From Thermococcus paralvinellae (lineage in GTDB: Archaea; Methanobacteriota_B; Thermococci; Thermococcales; Thermococcaceae): a stretch of DNA of 64,000 nucleotides. The stretch is taken from NCBI RefSeq assembly GCF_000517445.1, contig NZ_CP006965.1:1092681-1156680 (forward strand). The letters are read 5' to 3'. Below the pieces are notes generated by a model. That model saw only the letters and a list, made by a program, of their open reading frames with translations. It was not told the DNA's origin and did not search any database. A program made the position numbers and the translations under genes. Below are positions 36,081 to 44,830 of the stretch, piece by piece (the first letter of the stretch is position 1; every line of letters begins with the position of its first letter).

Positions 36081-36950
36081 TCAACCTTTGATTCCACCCG
36101 AATAACCTTGCAGTAATATTTGCTGTGCCGTAAGGAAGAATATTATCGTTGGGAGCAGATAGAGAGTTCCGGCAGCAGCTATTAGGGGCATGTGGGAATA
36201 CTCAGCCTCAATGTTTGCTTCAATGAATGTTGCTAAAGTCTGGTCAATGAGGAAAGTTCTCACGTAGATTATATCCTGCCAGCCAGCCAAGAATGCAAAC
36301 AAAGCGACTGCCAATATGCCAGGCTTGATTAAAGGCAGCATAATCTTCCACCAGACTTTTATCCTTGAGGCTCCGTCAATTATGCCCGACCACTCAAATT
36401 CCCATGGTATTGTGTCAAAGAAGCCCTTCATTAGCCAGACAGACATTGGAATTTCGAGAGCTGCCCTCGCTAAGATTACGTAAAAGAAGGAATAAAGCCT
36501 TATTATATCCGGACTCTGTGGGAAGGTTAAGCGGTAGAGCAAATAGACGCCAACAATTAAAGCCACACCTGGGAAAGCGTGCAAGATTAAGAGCAGAACC
36601 ATCATATGCTTTCTTCCTCTAAAATCAATTCTTGAGAGTGAGTAGCCTGACAAAGCGCTGATGAAAGTTACAACTCCAGCCACTCCTAAGGCAACTACAA
36701 GCGTGTTGAATGTAACTTTCAATATGTTAGTCCTTATTCCACCCGTTGTAGCTAGTTTCCCTTGGAACACATTAATCCAGTTTTCCAAAGTAAAGCGGAA
36801 TGAGCTCAAATCTAAGTTAGTGACCATCTCCTTGCTGAAGCTTGAAAGCACTAATAGAGAAAAGCCAAGGATCAAAGGCAAGCTTGCGAAGAGGATTGCA
36901 AGGATGATTACCCACTCATACTTGCTTGGCCTTGTTTCTACGTCCTTCAT
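36081..36950 (-). CDS. ABC transporter permease (MalG-type)
   Basis: 289 aa with six hydrophobic segments, starting WVIILAILFASLPLILGFSLL. The EAA loop, which docks onto the ATPase, is visible as WEFEWSGIIDGASRIKVWWKIMLPLIKPG. The ATG overlaps the upstream permease stop by one base (TGATG), with GGTGA before it. MalG-type subunit of a CUT1-family importer. Confidence 0.92.
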   Translation of the reverse strand: MKDVETRPSKYEWVIILAILFASLPLILGFSLLVLSSFSKEMVTNLDLSSFRFTLENWINVFQGKLATTGGIRTNILKVTFNTLVVALGVAGVVTFISALSGYSLSRIDFRGRKHMMVLLLILHAFPGVALIVGVYLLYRLTFPQSPDIIRLYSFFYVILARAALEIPMSVWLMKGFFDTIPWEFEWSGIIDGASRIKVWWKIMLPLIKPGILAVALFAFLAGWQDIIYVRTFLIDQTLATFIEANIEAEYSHMPLIAAAGTLYLLPTIIFFLTAQQILLQGYSGGIKG

Positions 36951-37897
36951 CAGAAGTCACCTCTTGGCCTTTTCATCATTTTCTCAAATTGCAAAACTTT
37001 TAAAGTCACGAATCCCCCTATTACACCAATAATCGACAAAATCACTGCTGCCGCTGCTGCTAATCCTTGGTCTTGCTCTCCTCTCCCAAATGCTGTGTTG
37101 AATACGTATAATGCTAGGGTAGTTCCATAGTCTCTGTTTACCAAGTCCCACTGGACTAGGAGGAAGATGTGCGGATACGTTGTGAGCAAACTTAAGAACT
37201 GCCACGTTAAAACATAAAGGAAGTGCCACTTTGTGAGGGGGATTAGGATTTTTCTTGAGATTTCCCAAGCTGATGCACCATCAACTCTCGCAGCAATGAT
37301 AAGCTCCTTTGGAATCTGATTTAAGGCTGATGTGAAGACTATCATACCAAAGCTCACACCAACAAGACCATTCACAAAAATGATTATGCTCCAAGCTCCC
37401 CAAGGTACAGTTTGACCCCAGGGAATTGGCTGAGAAATTATACCAAGCTTCATTAAAATTGAATTTAATGTTCCAATTTCACTTCCATGGAAGAAATAAT
37501 ACCAGACAAGACTGTAAACGGCAATTGGAGACATTCTTGGCAGAAGCCAGAGGAGCCTAAAACTTGAAGCTGGCTTTTCACTTATGAAGAAAGTAGCTAA
37601 AGCTAACGCTAAACCTCCAAAAACGTTAATGATGAGCGTAATCCCAACGAAAACCACAGTTGTTAAAATCACAGCCTTAAAAGTTGGGTCGTGCTGGAAC
37701 ATGTAAAGCAGTCTTTGATAGTTGTAGAATCCGACAAATTCAGTGAGATATTTCTCAACGTTCCAGTTTCTCATTCGAGTGAAGCTTATATAAACGGTCA
37801 TAACTAAAGGCACTAAGTAAAACAGCACAACCATCAAAATCATTGGAGAAAGAAAAAAGGAAAGGGCTGTAAACTTCTCCCTATTGATTTTATTCAT
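36950..37897 (-). CDS. ABC transporter permease (MalF-type)
   Basis: 315 aa, N-terminal membrane helix (SFFLSPMILMVVLFYLVPLVM) and five more; EAA loop ELIIAARVDGASAWEISRKILIPL. MalF-type partner of the MalG-like permease. GAGGTGAG lies before the ATG at 37897, 12 nt behind the binding-protein gene. Confidence 0.92.
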   Translation of the reverse strand: MNKINREKFTALSFFLSPMILMVVLFYLVPLVMTVYISFTRMRNWNVEKYLTEFVGFYNYQRLLYMFQHDPTFKAVILTTVVFVGITLIINVFGGLALALATFFISEKPASSFRLLWLLPRMSPIAVYSLVWYYFFHGSEIGTLNSILMKLGIISQPIPWGQTVPWGAWSIIIFVNGLVGVSFGMIVFTSALNQIPKELIIAARVDGASAWEISRKILIPLTKWHFLYVLTWQFLSLLTTYPHIFLLVQWDLVNRDYGTTLALYVFNTAFGRGEQDQGLAAAAAVILSIIGVIGGFVTLKVLQFEKMMKRPRGDF

Positions 37898-37909
37898 GTT
37901 CTCACCTCT

Positions 37910-39559
37910 TCACTGTGGGAACTTCCAGTCCTTTGGAATCTCTCCGACGATTTCGACATTTTGAGCAAGCTCTGGGTCTGCCTTAACTTTCTGGATGATG
38001 TAGTTAACTCCATCTTCTGGTGTCATTTCTCCTCTGAGAACCTTGTCAACTGCTTCCTTGAAGATGTCTGCCAGTGCTGGGTACTTTGGATGAGCTGGAG
38101 CTAAGTGTGTGTATTCAAGCATGTAGCTGACATCTGCGAGGAATTGAGCGTTGATTGGGTTGACTGTTGCTTGGACAATGTCTTTTATGTTGTCTTTAAC
38201 TGTCTGATCCAAATCGAGGTTGAGGTTCTTTAAGTCATTGAGCCACTTCTCGTCTTTGATAAGCTTTGCTGCCTCTTTTCTAACTGGGAGGTGTGCTGAG
38301 ATAACACTGTGGATTGCGTTGATGTCTGGGTCGCTTGCCTTTATGAGCATGAGGAATGCAAGTTTGTGGTAAACATCTTTAAGCTCGTCATACTTTGGAT
38401 TCTGTGCACCAGCTTTTGAGTTGATCATCCAGACGAAGGGTTGGCTGAGTGTTACTGGCTTGTCTCCCTTCTCACCAGCTGGGAATAAAGTATAAGCGAA
38501 CCACTCTTTCACTTCTTCGGGTTTGAGTCCTCTTGGCTCCCCACCGCCTTTAGCATAGTACTGCTTGGTCTGCCACTCTGTCCAGTACCATGTTCCACCA
38601 ATGTCGAATAAAGTTCTACCCTCAACAATTGTTGGGTGAATCTGCTTAGCCCAGTCCCAGCTCATTATGTCCTTTGGAAGCAAGCCATCTTGAGCAAACT
38701 TCCACTCAACATAGAGCCACTTATACACAGCTGGAACATCAACGACGAGCTTTCCAGTCTTCTCGTCATAGAGCTTTCCACCAAAGGCGAAGATGAACTG
38801 TATTAGGTCTGGGTGGGCTGAACCCTTTCTGTGAATCAATCCCCACTCAGCAGCACCGCTCTCTTTAGCCTTCTTAGCCCAGTAATAGACGTCGCTCCAT
38901 GTGAACTCTCCATTCTTCACCTTTTCGGGAAGGGTGTTCACATCAAGTCCAATCTTTGCAGCAACGTCTTTTCTAACGTAGAGTGGCCTTGCCTCAGTGT
39001 CCTGTGGCAGGCCATAAAGCCTTCCATTGAACTTTGAAGCCTCTATGAGTGATGGATAGAAGTCATCAATGACACTCTTGTAGGCGTTTGCATAGTCCGT
39101 TATGTCGAGAATGTAGCCTTCATCTGCCAGTGTTGGAAGGAACGCATAGGAGTTCACAAAGAAGTCTCCAGCCTGTCCCAGTGGTTGCTTGCTGAGGTAC
39201 TCCTTGTAGGCATCTTGGAAGGAGGCAACGTAGTGTGTGTCTGTAATCACAATTTTCACTTTAATTCCATTCTCTTCCCAAACCTTGTTTATCCTTCTTG
39301 CAGCTTCGACAATACCATAGACTCTCATGACACTGTTGGGGTCACCTGAACCCCATGCAGAGAACTTGACCTCATTAATTCCATTTTGCTCAAGAACCTT
39401 TCCTATTGCAATTACATCCTTTGTAAAGTCTCCAGTAAGTTGAACTTCTGCAGAAGGAGCTTGTGTCTGAGTTGCTGTTTCTTTCTCGCCGCCGATACAA
39501 CCGCTGGCAATCACTCCAAGAAGCAATATTGCAATTAACCATACAGCTCTTGCTTTCAT
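37910..39559 (-). CDS. ABC transporter extracellular solute-binding lipoprotein
   Basis: 549 aa. Lipoprotein signal with lipobox-like ASGC (VIASGCIGGE) so the protein is membrane-anchored; a Thr/Gln-rich linker follows. The body is a family 1 solute-binding fold typical of sugar importers (WGSGDPNSVMRVYGIVEAAR, GRLYGLPQDTEARPLYVRKD, WAYTLFPAG-like C-terminal lobe). It is larger than the T. litoralis trehalose/maltose protein and does not resemble it closely, so the ligand is open. The start at 39559 follows GGGTGATG. The location between two DIP-synthesis genes invites an inositol/polyol substrate, but this is guesswork. Confidence 0.88.
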   Translation of the reverse strand: MKARAVWLIAILLLGVIASGCIGGEKETATQTQAPSAEVQLTGDFTKDVIAIGKVLEQNGINEVKFSAWGSGDPNSVMRVYGIVEAARRINKVWEENGIKVKIVITDTHYVASFQDAYKEYLSKQPLGQAGDFFVNSYAFLPTLADEGYILDITDYANAYKSVIDDFYPSLIEASKFNGRLYGLPQDTEARPLYVRKDVAAKIGLDVNTLPEKVKNGEFTWSDVYYWAKKAKESGAAEWGLIHRKGSAHPDLIQFIFAFGGKLYDEKTGKLVVDVPAVYKWLYVEWKFAQDGLLPKDIMSWDWAKQIHPTIVEGRTLFDIGGTWYWTEWQTKQYYAKGGGEPRGLKPEEVKEWFAYTLFPAGEKGDKPVTLSQPFVWMINSKAGAQNPKYDELKDVYHKLAFLMLIKASDPDINAIHSVISAHLPVRKEAAKLIKDEKWLNDLKNLNLDLDQTVKDNIKDIVQATVNPINAQFLADVSYMLEYTHLAPAHPKYPALADIFKEAVDKVLRGEMTPEDGVNYIIQKVKADPELAQNVEIVGEIPKDWKFPQ

Positions 39560-39568
39560 TGTCATCAC

Positions 39569-39959
39569 CCACTAGCAGTTTTCAAAAGCTAGAGCCGAAA
39601 AGGCTCCAAAAGGGTTATTTAAGAAGGTAAATTAGGGCCATATTTTAGTTAGCTTTTGTTATTTATAAAATTTATGGACTTTGGAAGATTTAGAAAGGAT
39701 TTACTCCACTCCTATGAGTAGTATTCAGCATAAAATGTGCGAAATCCTTAAAAATCCACCAATATTAATAAATATTTGGAAGCTTTTCCTTGTTATATTA
39801 CAACATATCTCCCCGTATATTCGAGTTTTAACAAGTCTCTGGAGCTTTCAAATTTGCTAGACGAGGACTCTTGATATTATATTATTATTAAAGATTTCAC
39901 AACCAAAAACTATTTAATAGTTATAAAATAATTAACAGCAAGAAAAGGAGGTGGTAGAA
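39569..39959. promoter_or_regulatory. Divergent promoter region between ABC importer and inositol-1-phosphate synthase
   Basis: AT-rich 390-bp region without a gene. For the minus operon two TATA-like boxes are seen (about 39660-39670 and 39615-39624). The hairpin GAGCC-GAAAA-GGCTC (39592-39606) lies between the second box and the binding-protein start, so it is near the start site or in the leader. For inositol-1-phosphate synthase, TATTTAATAGTTATAAAA (about 39911-39928) and AGGAGGTGG are upstream of 39960. Confidence 0.5.
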
Positions 39960-41111
39960 ATGGTGAGGGTTGTTATACTTGGGCAGGGATATGTTGGGAG
40001 CATATTTGCAATAGGAGTTGAAAGAATCAAAAGAGGAGACCTTGGCTACTACGGAATTCCACTGGCAAATGAGTTACCAATAAAAGTAGAGGACATTGAG
40101 ATTGTAGGTTCTTATGATGTTGATAAGAGCAAGATTGGAAGACCCCTCTACGAAGTTGTCAAGAGATACTGGGAAGACGAAATCCCGGAGAGCCTCAAGA
40201 ACGTTGTAGTGAGGAAGGGCATTCATTTGGGAAGCCTCCGCAACCTGCCAATTGAAGCTGAAGGCTTGGAAGACAAGATGACTCTCAAAGAAGCTGTAGA
40301 AAAGATTGTTGAGGAGTGGAAGGAACTCAAGCCAGATGTCATTGTCAACGTTTGTACAACTGAGGCATTTAAGCCGTTCAACAGCAAAGAAGAGCTAATC
40401 AAAGCCATAGAAAATGACAACAGAGAAAGACTAACAGCGACACAAGTTTACGCTTATGCTGCTTCGCTGTATGCAAAAGAAGTAGGTGGAGCGGCTTTCG
40501 TAAATGCAATTCCAACATTGATAGCAAACGACAATGCATTCCTTGAACTTGCAAAGGAGAGCAACTTAGTCATCTTTGGAGACGACGGTGCAACTGGTGC
40601 AACACCATTGACAGCTGACATCTTGGCTCATTTAGCTCAGAGAAATAGATATGTTAAGGACATTGCCCAGTTTAACATCGGTGGAAACACAGACTTCTTA
40701 GCTTTGACAGACAAAGAGAGAAACAAGAGCAAAGAATACACAAAGTCAAGCGTGGTGAAGGATATTTTAGGCTACGATGCACCGCACTACATCAAGCCAA
40801 CTGGATTCCTTGAACCCCTTGGAGATAAGAAGTTCATCGCAATGCACATTGAGTATGTCAGCTTCAACGGAGCCCTTGATGAGCTTGTCATAACTGGAAG
40901 AATCAACGACAGCCCAGCTTTGGCTGGACTATTAGTTGACCTAGTCAGACTAGGAAAAATTGCTGTTGAGAAGAAGGAGTGGGGAACGGTTTATGAAGTC
41001 AATGCTTTCTACATGAAAAATCCAGGACCAGCAGAGAAGGGCAACATTCCAAGGATTATCGCTTATGAAAAGATGCGCCAATGGATAGGGCTTAAGCCGA
41101 GATGGCTGTGA
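39960..41111 (+). CDS. myo-Inositol-1-phosphate synthase
   Basis: 383 aa. NAD-dependent isomerisation of glucose-6-phosphate to L-myo-inositol-1-phosphate, first step of DIP synthesis and of archaeal inositol lipids. Rossmann motif VVILGQGYVGSIFAIG; conserved catalytic-domain sequences ATQVYAYAASLYA, GDDGATGATPLTADILAHL, FNIGGNTDFLAL, and KPTGFLEPLGDKK. The start at 39960 follows GGAGGTGG; a GTG at 39951 is inside that site. Together with the DIP synthase at 31946 it defines a compatible-solute locus around the ABC operon. Confidence 0.95.
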   Translation: MVRVVILGQGYVGSIFAIGVERIKRGDLGYYGIPLANELPIKVEDIEIVGSYDVDKSKIGRPLYEVVKRYWEDEIPESLKNVVVRKGIHLGSLRNLPIEAEGLEDKMTLKEAVEKIVEEWKELKPDVIVNVCTTEAFKPFNSKEELIKAIENDNRERLTATQVYAYAASLYAKEVGGAAFVNAIPTLIANDNAFLELAKESNLVIFGDDGATGATPLTADILAHLAQRNRYVKDIAQFNIGGNTDFLALTDKERNKSKEYTKSSVVKDILGYDAPHYIKPTGFLEPLGDKKFIAMHIEYVSFNGALDELVITGRINDSPALAGLLVDLVRLGKIAVEKKEWGTVYEVNAFYMKNPGPAEKGNIPRIIAYEKMRQWIGLKPRWL

Positions 41112-41196
41112 GTTGTGGAGATTATTGAGCGAAGGTATAGTGATCTTCCAGCTCGTGTTATTTTATTTTTTAGTTCCAACAAGCATGTTCGAAAAT

Positions 41197-41226
41197 CTTA
41201 AATAGTTATAGCTTGAGTATTATACT
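41197..41226 (+). promoter_or_regulatory. Leaderless promoter with palindrome at the ATPase copy-2 start
   Basis: CGAAAAT plus CTTAAATAG (41197-41205) form BRE/TATA. The distance to the ATG at 41227 is about 26 nt, so the mRNA likely starts at the codon. The 11-bp palindrome AGTAT-T-ATACT (41216-41226) directly precedes the ATG, mirroring the arrangement at the first copy but with a different sequence. Confidence 0.5.
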
Positions 41227-42618
41227 ATGACAATAACTTTTGTTAACCGGGAGTCAGAACTATCATTTATGGAGGAGCTTTGGAAGAGGGAGAATGCATT
41301 CCTGCCGGTGTACGGAAGGCGAAGAGTTGGAAAAACCCGCCTAATTAAGGAGTTTATAAAGGACAAGCCTTCTCTTTACTACCTCGCTCGAAACAGCACC
41401 TACATGGACAATCTCAGGGAGTTTGCCAGCGTAGTTCTTGAAAAGTTCCCCTCGCCTTTTCTGAACCCCTCATCATTCTCAAGCTTTTCGGACGTTTTCA
41501 GATACCTTGCTGAGAAGGGGAAGCTTATAGTCGTTATAGACGAGTTTCCCTATCTCATTCACTCAGATAAAAAAGTTCTCAGTGAGTTTCAGTATATTGT
41601 TGATGAAGTCGTTAGAAATTCACGGCTTCATTTAATCTTGGTAGGCTCAAGTGTAGGAATGATGGAAGAGCACGTCCTGAGCCAAAAAAGCCCCCTTTAC
41701 GGACGGAGGGATGGCCAAATAAAGCTCGACCCATTAGACTTTTTCAATTCCTGGAAGCTCTTAGGGACTGACGTTGAAGAGGCCCTGAAGATTTACGGAA
41801 TAACCGGCGGGATTCCAGCATATCTCCTTCTGTTCAGACGCTTTGAAGATGTTAAAAGCGTGGCTTTCAGCAAAAGAGGCTTTCTTTATGCTGAAGCGGA
41901 TTTTCTGCTTTCGAGTGAGCTGAGAGAGCCAAGGGTTTACAAGCTTATCCTGAAAGCAATAGCTGAAGGAAAGACGCGCTTCAACGAGATAAGCACCTAC
42001 ACGGGCATCCCCCGCTCGAACCTCTTCAAGTACGTTGAGGTTCTTGAAAGGCTTGGCTTCCTCAGGAGAGAGATTCCTGTGACGGCACCTCCAAAAACAA
42101 AGCACACCAGATACAGGATAGCCGACAGCTACATGACCTTCTACTTTAGGTTCATTGAAAAATACCGGAACGAAATTGAGCTCGAAAGCCTTGACTTCTG
42201 GGAGGACTTTTTAGGGGAATACAACCACTACCTTGGCTCGGTTTTTGAGAGAGTAGCAAAGCAGTTTCTGGTCGAATTGAACAAGGCTGGAAAGTTACCG
42301 TTCAAGTTCACTAAGATTGGAAGGTGGTGGCATAAGAGTGAGGAGATTGATATCGTTGCTCTCAACGAGCGGGAGAGGAAGGCGCTGTTTGTGGAAGTCA
42401 AGTGGAAGGATTTGAGCGAGAGAGAAGCAAAAGGGATTTTGAAAGACCTTGAAAAGAAGACTGAACTTGTAGGGCTGGAGGGGTGGAAGCACCATTACGG
42501 ACTGATTGCTAAAAACGTTGAGAGGAAAGAAAAACTAAGGGAAGATGGCTTTCATGTCTGGGACTTGGAGGACTTTGGCTCTCCTCATTCTCCTTTGTCA
42601 GCCTTGACAAACCGTTAA
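41227..42618 (+). CDS. Archaeal AAA ATPase with C-terminal DUF234 nuclease-like domain (copy 2)
   Basis: 463 aa. Walker A GRRRVGKTRLIKE, Walker B VVIDEFPYLIH, winged helix (FNEISTYTGIPRSNLFKYV) and a PD-(D/E)xK-like core EEIDIVALNERE...ALFVEVKWK. The last 130 residues are far more similar to copy 1 (25240-26616) than the first 330, showing strong constraint or exchange of the nuclease-like part. No ribosome site is found upstream. A hairpin GTTTTC-GCCGG-GAAAAC follows the stop (42620-42636) and may end the transcript. The family has no established function. Confidence 0.88.
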   Translation: MTITFVNRESELSFMEELWKRENAFLPVYGRRRVGKTRLIKEFIKDKPSLYYLARNSTYMDNLREFASVVLEKFPSPFLNPSSFSSFSDVFRYLAEKGKLIVVIDEFPYLIHSDKKVLSEFQYIVDEVVRNSRLHLILVGSSVGMMEEHVLSQKSPLYGRRDGQIKLDPLDFFNSWKLLGTDVEEALKIYGITGGIPAYLLLFRRFEDVKSVAFSKRGFLYAEADFLLSSELREPRVYKLILKAIAEGKTRFNEISTYTGIPRSNLFKYVEVLERLGFLRREIPVTAPPKTKHTRYRIADSYMTFYFRFIEKYRNEIELESLDFWEDFLGEYNHYLGSVFERVAKQFLVELNKAGKLPFKFTKIGRWWHKSEEIDIVALNERERKALFVEVKWKDLSEREAKGILKDLEKKTELVGLEGWKHHYGLIAKNVERKEKLREDGFHVWDLEDFGSPHSPLSALTNR

Positions 42619-42721
42619 GGTTTTCGCCGGGAAAACGTATTTTAGGAGAAACACCAAAATAAGTGAGAAGTGAGTACTGATAAGTCGTCAACAACACATC
42701 CTCAAAGGTGAAACACAATGT

Positions 42722-43426
42722 ATGGGCCATACGATCGGGAAATTGGCGGAATTGAAAGCGGACACATTCGCAGAAAGACGAAAGAGGAAAAAATACCACG
42801 ATACACTAGGAGAGCATCTACACCATTTCCACGATGACTACGAATTGTTTCGAAAAATCGTCAAGACGTTGTATCCAGAAGCTGAGGAAACTGAAATCCA
42901 GAAATACGCCGTTCAAATAGAGTCAAGCGGAGACCGCAGCAAGGGGTTCGGGATCTGGATAGAAGGATATGGGAAGCATGCTGAGCAGGTGCCAGCATGG
43001 GAGTATCCAAAACTCTCCCTGTTCTACCGTCTGCTGACCGCACTAACAGCGATGAAGCATCATCTAGACATAGAAGACGCATACCGTGCATTATCAGTCG
43101 AACTTCCAAAGAGGTTGAGCCACAGGGTTTCAAGACCCGACGAAATAGACGAAATAGAAAAGAAGGTTGAGGAACTCGTTAAAGAAGGCTTAATTCCAGA
43201 ATTCTCGAAAAGAGACGTCGTTGATCTGGCAAAGGAGCTATCAGAGATCGTATACGAGATATTTCCAGATAAAGAATCTATACTCAAACATCGTGAAAGA
43301 ATATTAAAACAAACTCGAGAAGATAGGAGCTGGGGCGTCAAAGATAAGGGCTTAGGAGACTACTGGTATGAGGTAGTACTAAGGGACGTCCTGAAGAAAC
43401 ACAGCAAAAAATCACCGAAATTATGA
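42722..43426 (+). CDS. Hypothetical protein, 234 aa (start region doubtful)
   Basis: No family recognised. Charged, mostly helical protein with a His-rich patch (GEHLHHFHDDYELFRK) and aromatic core (WEYPKLSLFYRLLTALTAMKHHL). The ribosome site AGGTG (42706-42710) fits an ATG at 42718 in another frame better than this ATG. That frame reads MYGPYDREIGGIESGH, stays protein-like, and would join this one if the A6 run at 42788-42793 had one A less (KTKEEKYHDTLG). The next gene overlaps its stop as ATGA. Likely foreign or accessory DNA. Confidence 0.5.
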   Translation: MGHTIGKLAELKADTFAERRKRKKYHDTLGEHLHHFHDDYELFRKIVKTLYPEAEETEIQKYAVQIESSGDRSKGFGIWIEGYGKHAEQVPAWEYPKLSLFYRLLTALTAMKHHLDIEDAYRALSVELPKRLSHRVSRPDEIDEIEKKVEELVKEGLIPEFSKRDVVDLAKELSEIVYEIFPDKESILKHRERILKQTREDRSWGVKDKGLGDYWYEVVLRDVLKKHSKKSPKL

Positions 43427-44622
43427 AGAGGGGGACGGCACAGCTCCCCACTCCGCCAGCAGGAACGAAGATCATCAAAGAAACCACTCCTCCGCTCCAG
43501 GAAGTGGCGCTGAAAACCCTCAAGAACCTGGGAGTGGACATAAAACTGGAAACGGGAGACGTGGAGGAGAGGAAGTCGAAAATATTCTCGTGGCTGGTGA
43601 AGAATGAGCTCATTGAAGTTGGTGAGGAGAACGGGAAGCCAGTAGTGAAGGCATCTGATAAGCTCAGGAAGATATTGGGAACAAAGAATTCGAAAGCAGT
43701 GGCGGCGATGATAAAATGGGCGGCGGAGGAAGAGGGGACCACATTAGAGCACGTGGAGCCCGTGGCAAAGGTGCTCGCCGCTCTGGAAGAGTTCAGGCAG
43801 ATAAGCAAGAAGAAAGACCCCGCACTGGCAAAGGCGTTGGAAAAGGCCATGAAGAGCAAGCACACCATCAGGGAAATATACTACATGCTCCAAGGCATTT
43901 ACACGCCGGAGGAGCTGTCGAGGAAGTGGAGCGAGAAGTTCGGCACGATAAGCCTTGTACAGATGTTCGAACGCTATCCAGAACTGGCGAAGGCAACCCT
44001 TAAGGCAATGGAAGAAATGAAAAAGAAGGGGATAACAGCACCGCCCGTGCCGAAGTACTGGGCAAACCTCCCCCAGAAGATAAAGGACGGAGCTGCAGCG
44101 GTGAAAGGCTTTGAAAAGGCTCTCAGCTTTGCCACTGCGGGAAGATTGGCTTTCAGCGCTTTCGAATCCATTGCAATCAGGGGGCTCCCAGAGAGCGGTA
44201 GGGAAATTGAAACTCTGCTATCTGAGATACTTGAGCGCATTCCGCTGCTTGCGCCGTGGGTCAAAGAAATTCCAGAGCAGCTACAAAAAGAAGTTAAACA
44301 GCTCGCCAGGCTCTTAGCCCTTATGAAAGACCCTGAATATATAGGGGTGCTTGAAGCTGAACTCCAACCGATGGTTGAGAAGATTCCAGAAAGTAAAAAG
44401 GTAGGTCTCTTCAGGAGGGAGTCTCCAAGAAGAAAGGTTGAGGACTTTGCGACTCTGCTCATGGAGGGCAACCTGAGCGAGGAAGAAGCGGAGAGAAAGG
44501 CTGAAGAACTTAAAGGATACCTGAAAGCCTATCTCTCGGAGGATGAGATAGAGGCACTGCTCGATGGCTTGATGCTTCCGTTCAGGGCTAAGAAATTCCT
44601 TAAAGCTTACGGGGGACGCTGA
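43423..44622 (+). CDS. Hypothetical helical protein, 399 aa, likely frameshifted at its end
   Basis: No family recognised. The N-terminus is Pro/Thr-rich (TAQLPTPPAGTKIIKETTPP), then a predicted winged-helix-like stretch (SKIFSWLVKNELIEVGEENG), followed by long amphipathic helices. Codon use and GC are unlike the surroundings: 36 of 60 bases are G or C in 43741-43800. Behind the stop the next frame continues protein-like to 44830 (DAESFLFDYAHAVASRFLTV). One G less in the G5 run at 44611-44615 would fuse both parts to about 468 aa. Translationally coupled to the preceding gene. Confidence 0.55.
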   Translation: MKRGTAQLPTPPAGTKIIKETTPPLQEVALKTLKNLGVDIKLETGDVEERKSKIFSWLVKNELIEVGEENGKPVVKASDKLRKILGTKNSKAVAAMIKWAAEEEGTTLEHVEPVAKVLAALEEFRQISKKKDPALAKALEKAMKSKHTIREIYYMLQGIYTPEELSRKWSEKFGTISLVQMFERYPELAKATLKAMEEMKKKGITAPPVPKYWANLPQKIKDGAAAVKGFEKALSFATAGRLAFSAFESIAIRGLPESGREIETLLSEILERIPLLAPWVKEIPEQLQKEVKQLARLLALMKDPEYIGVLEAELQPMVEKIPESKKVGLFRRESPRRKVEDFATLLMEGNLSEEEAERKAEELKGYLKAYLSEDEIEALLDGLMLPFRAKKFLKAYGGR

Positions 44623-44830
44623 GAGCTTTCTCTTCGATTACGCTCATGCTGTGGCATCGCGGTTCCTTACGGTTGAGGCGCACCTTTATCAAGCCATCAA
44701 AGATGGGAGCTTTGAAAGCCTCCACGATGCTCTGGTGAAAACCCTTGCCCTGATGCCGTCGCTTGAAGGCTATGATAGAGTTCCCCTTAAGAAGTTCGAG
44801 GAAACAAAGAGGCTGCTGAGCAGACTCTGA
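44623..44830 (+). pseudogene. Out-of-frame continuation of the preceding gene
   Basis: A frame open from 44573 to a stop at 44828-44830 encodes AHAVASRFLTVEAHLYQAIK and KTLALMPSLEGYDRVPLKKF, plainly protein-like. It has no start codon before GTG 44651 and no ribosome site there. Best explained as the C-terminus of the 43423 gene after a G-run shift. Two short inverted repeats follow (TGAGAA/TTCTCA at 44828-44849; TATCATG/CATGATA at 44859-44883). Confidence 0.45.

Noticed and set aside
41112-41180. C/D box RNA behind inositol-1-phosphate synthase (GTGAGTT, TTGA, GTGATC)
   Set aside because: Boxes deviate at several essential positions and guide spacing is irregular.
43338-44471. Two long minus-strand ORFs (43338-43868 and 43974-44471) opposite the helical protein gene
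   Set aside because: Ser/Phe/Leu-rich translations without domains, typical antisense shadows of GC-rich coding DNA; the plus-strand frame has a coupled start and coding character.
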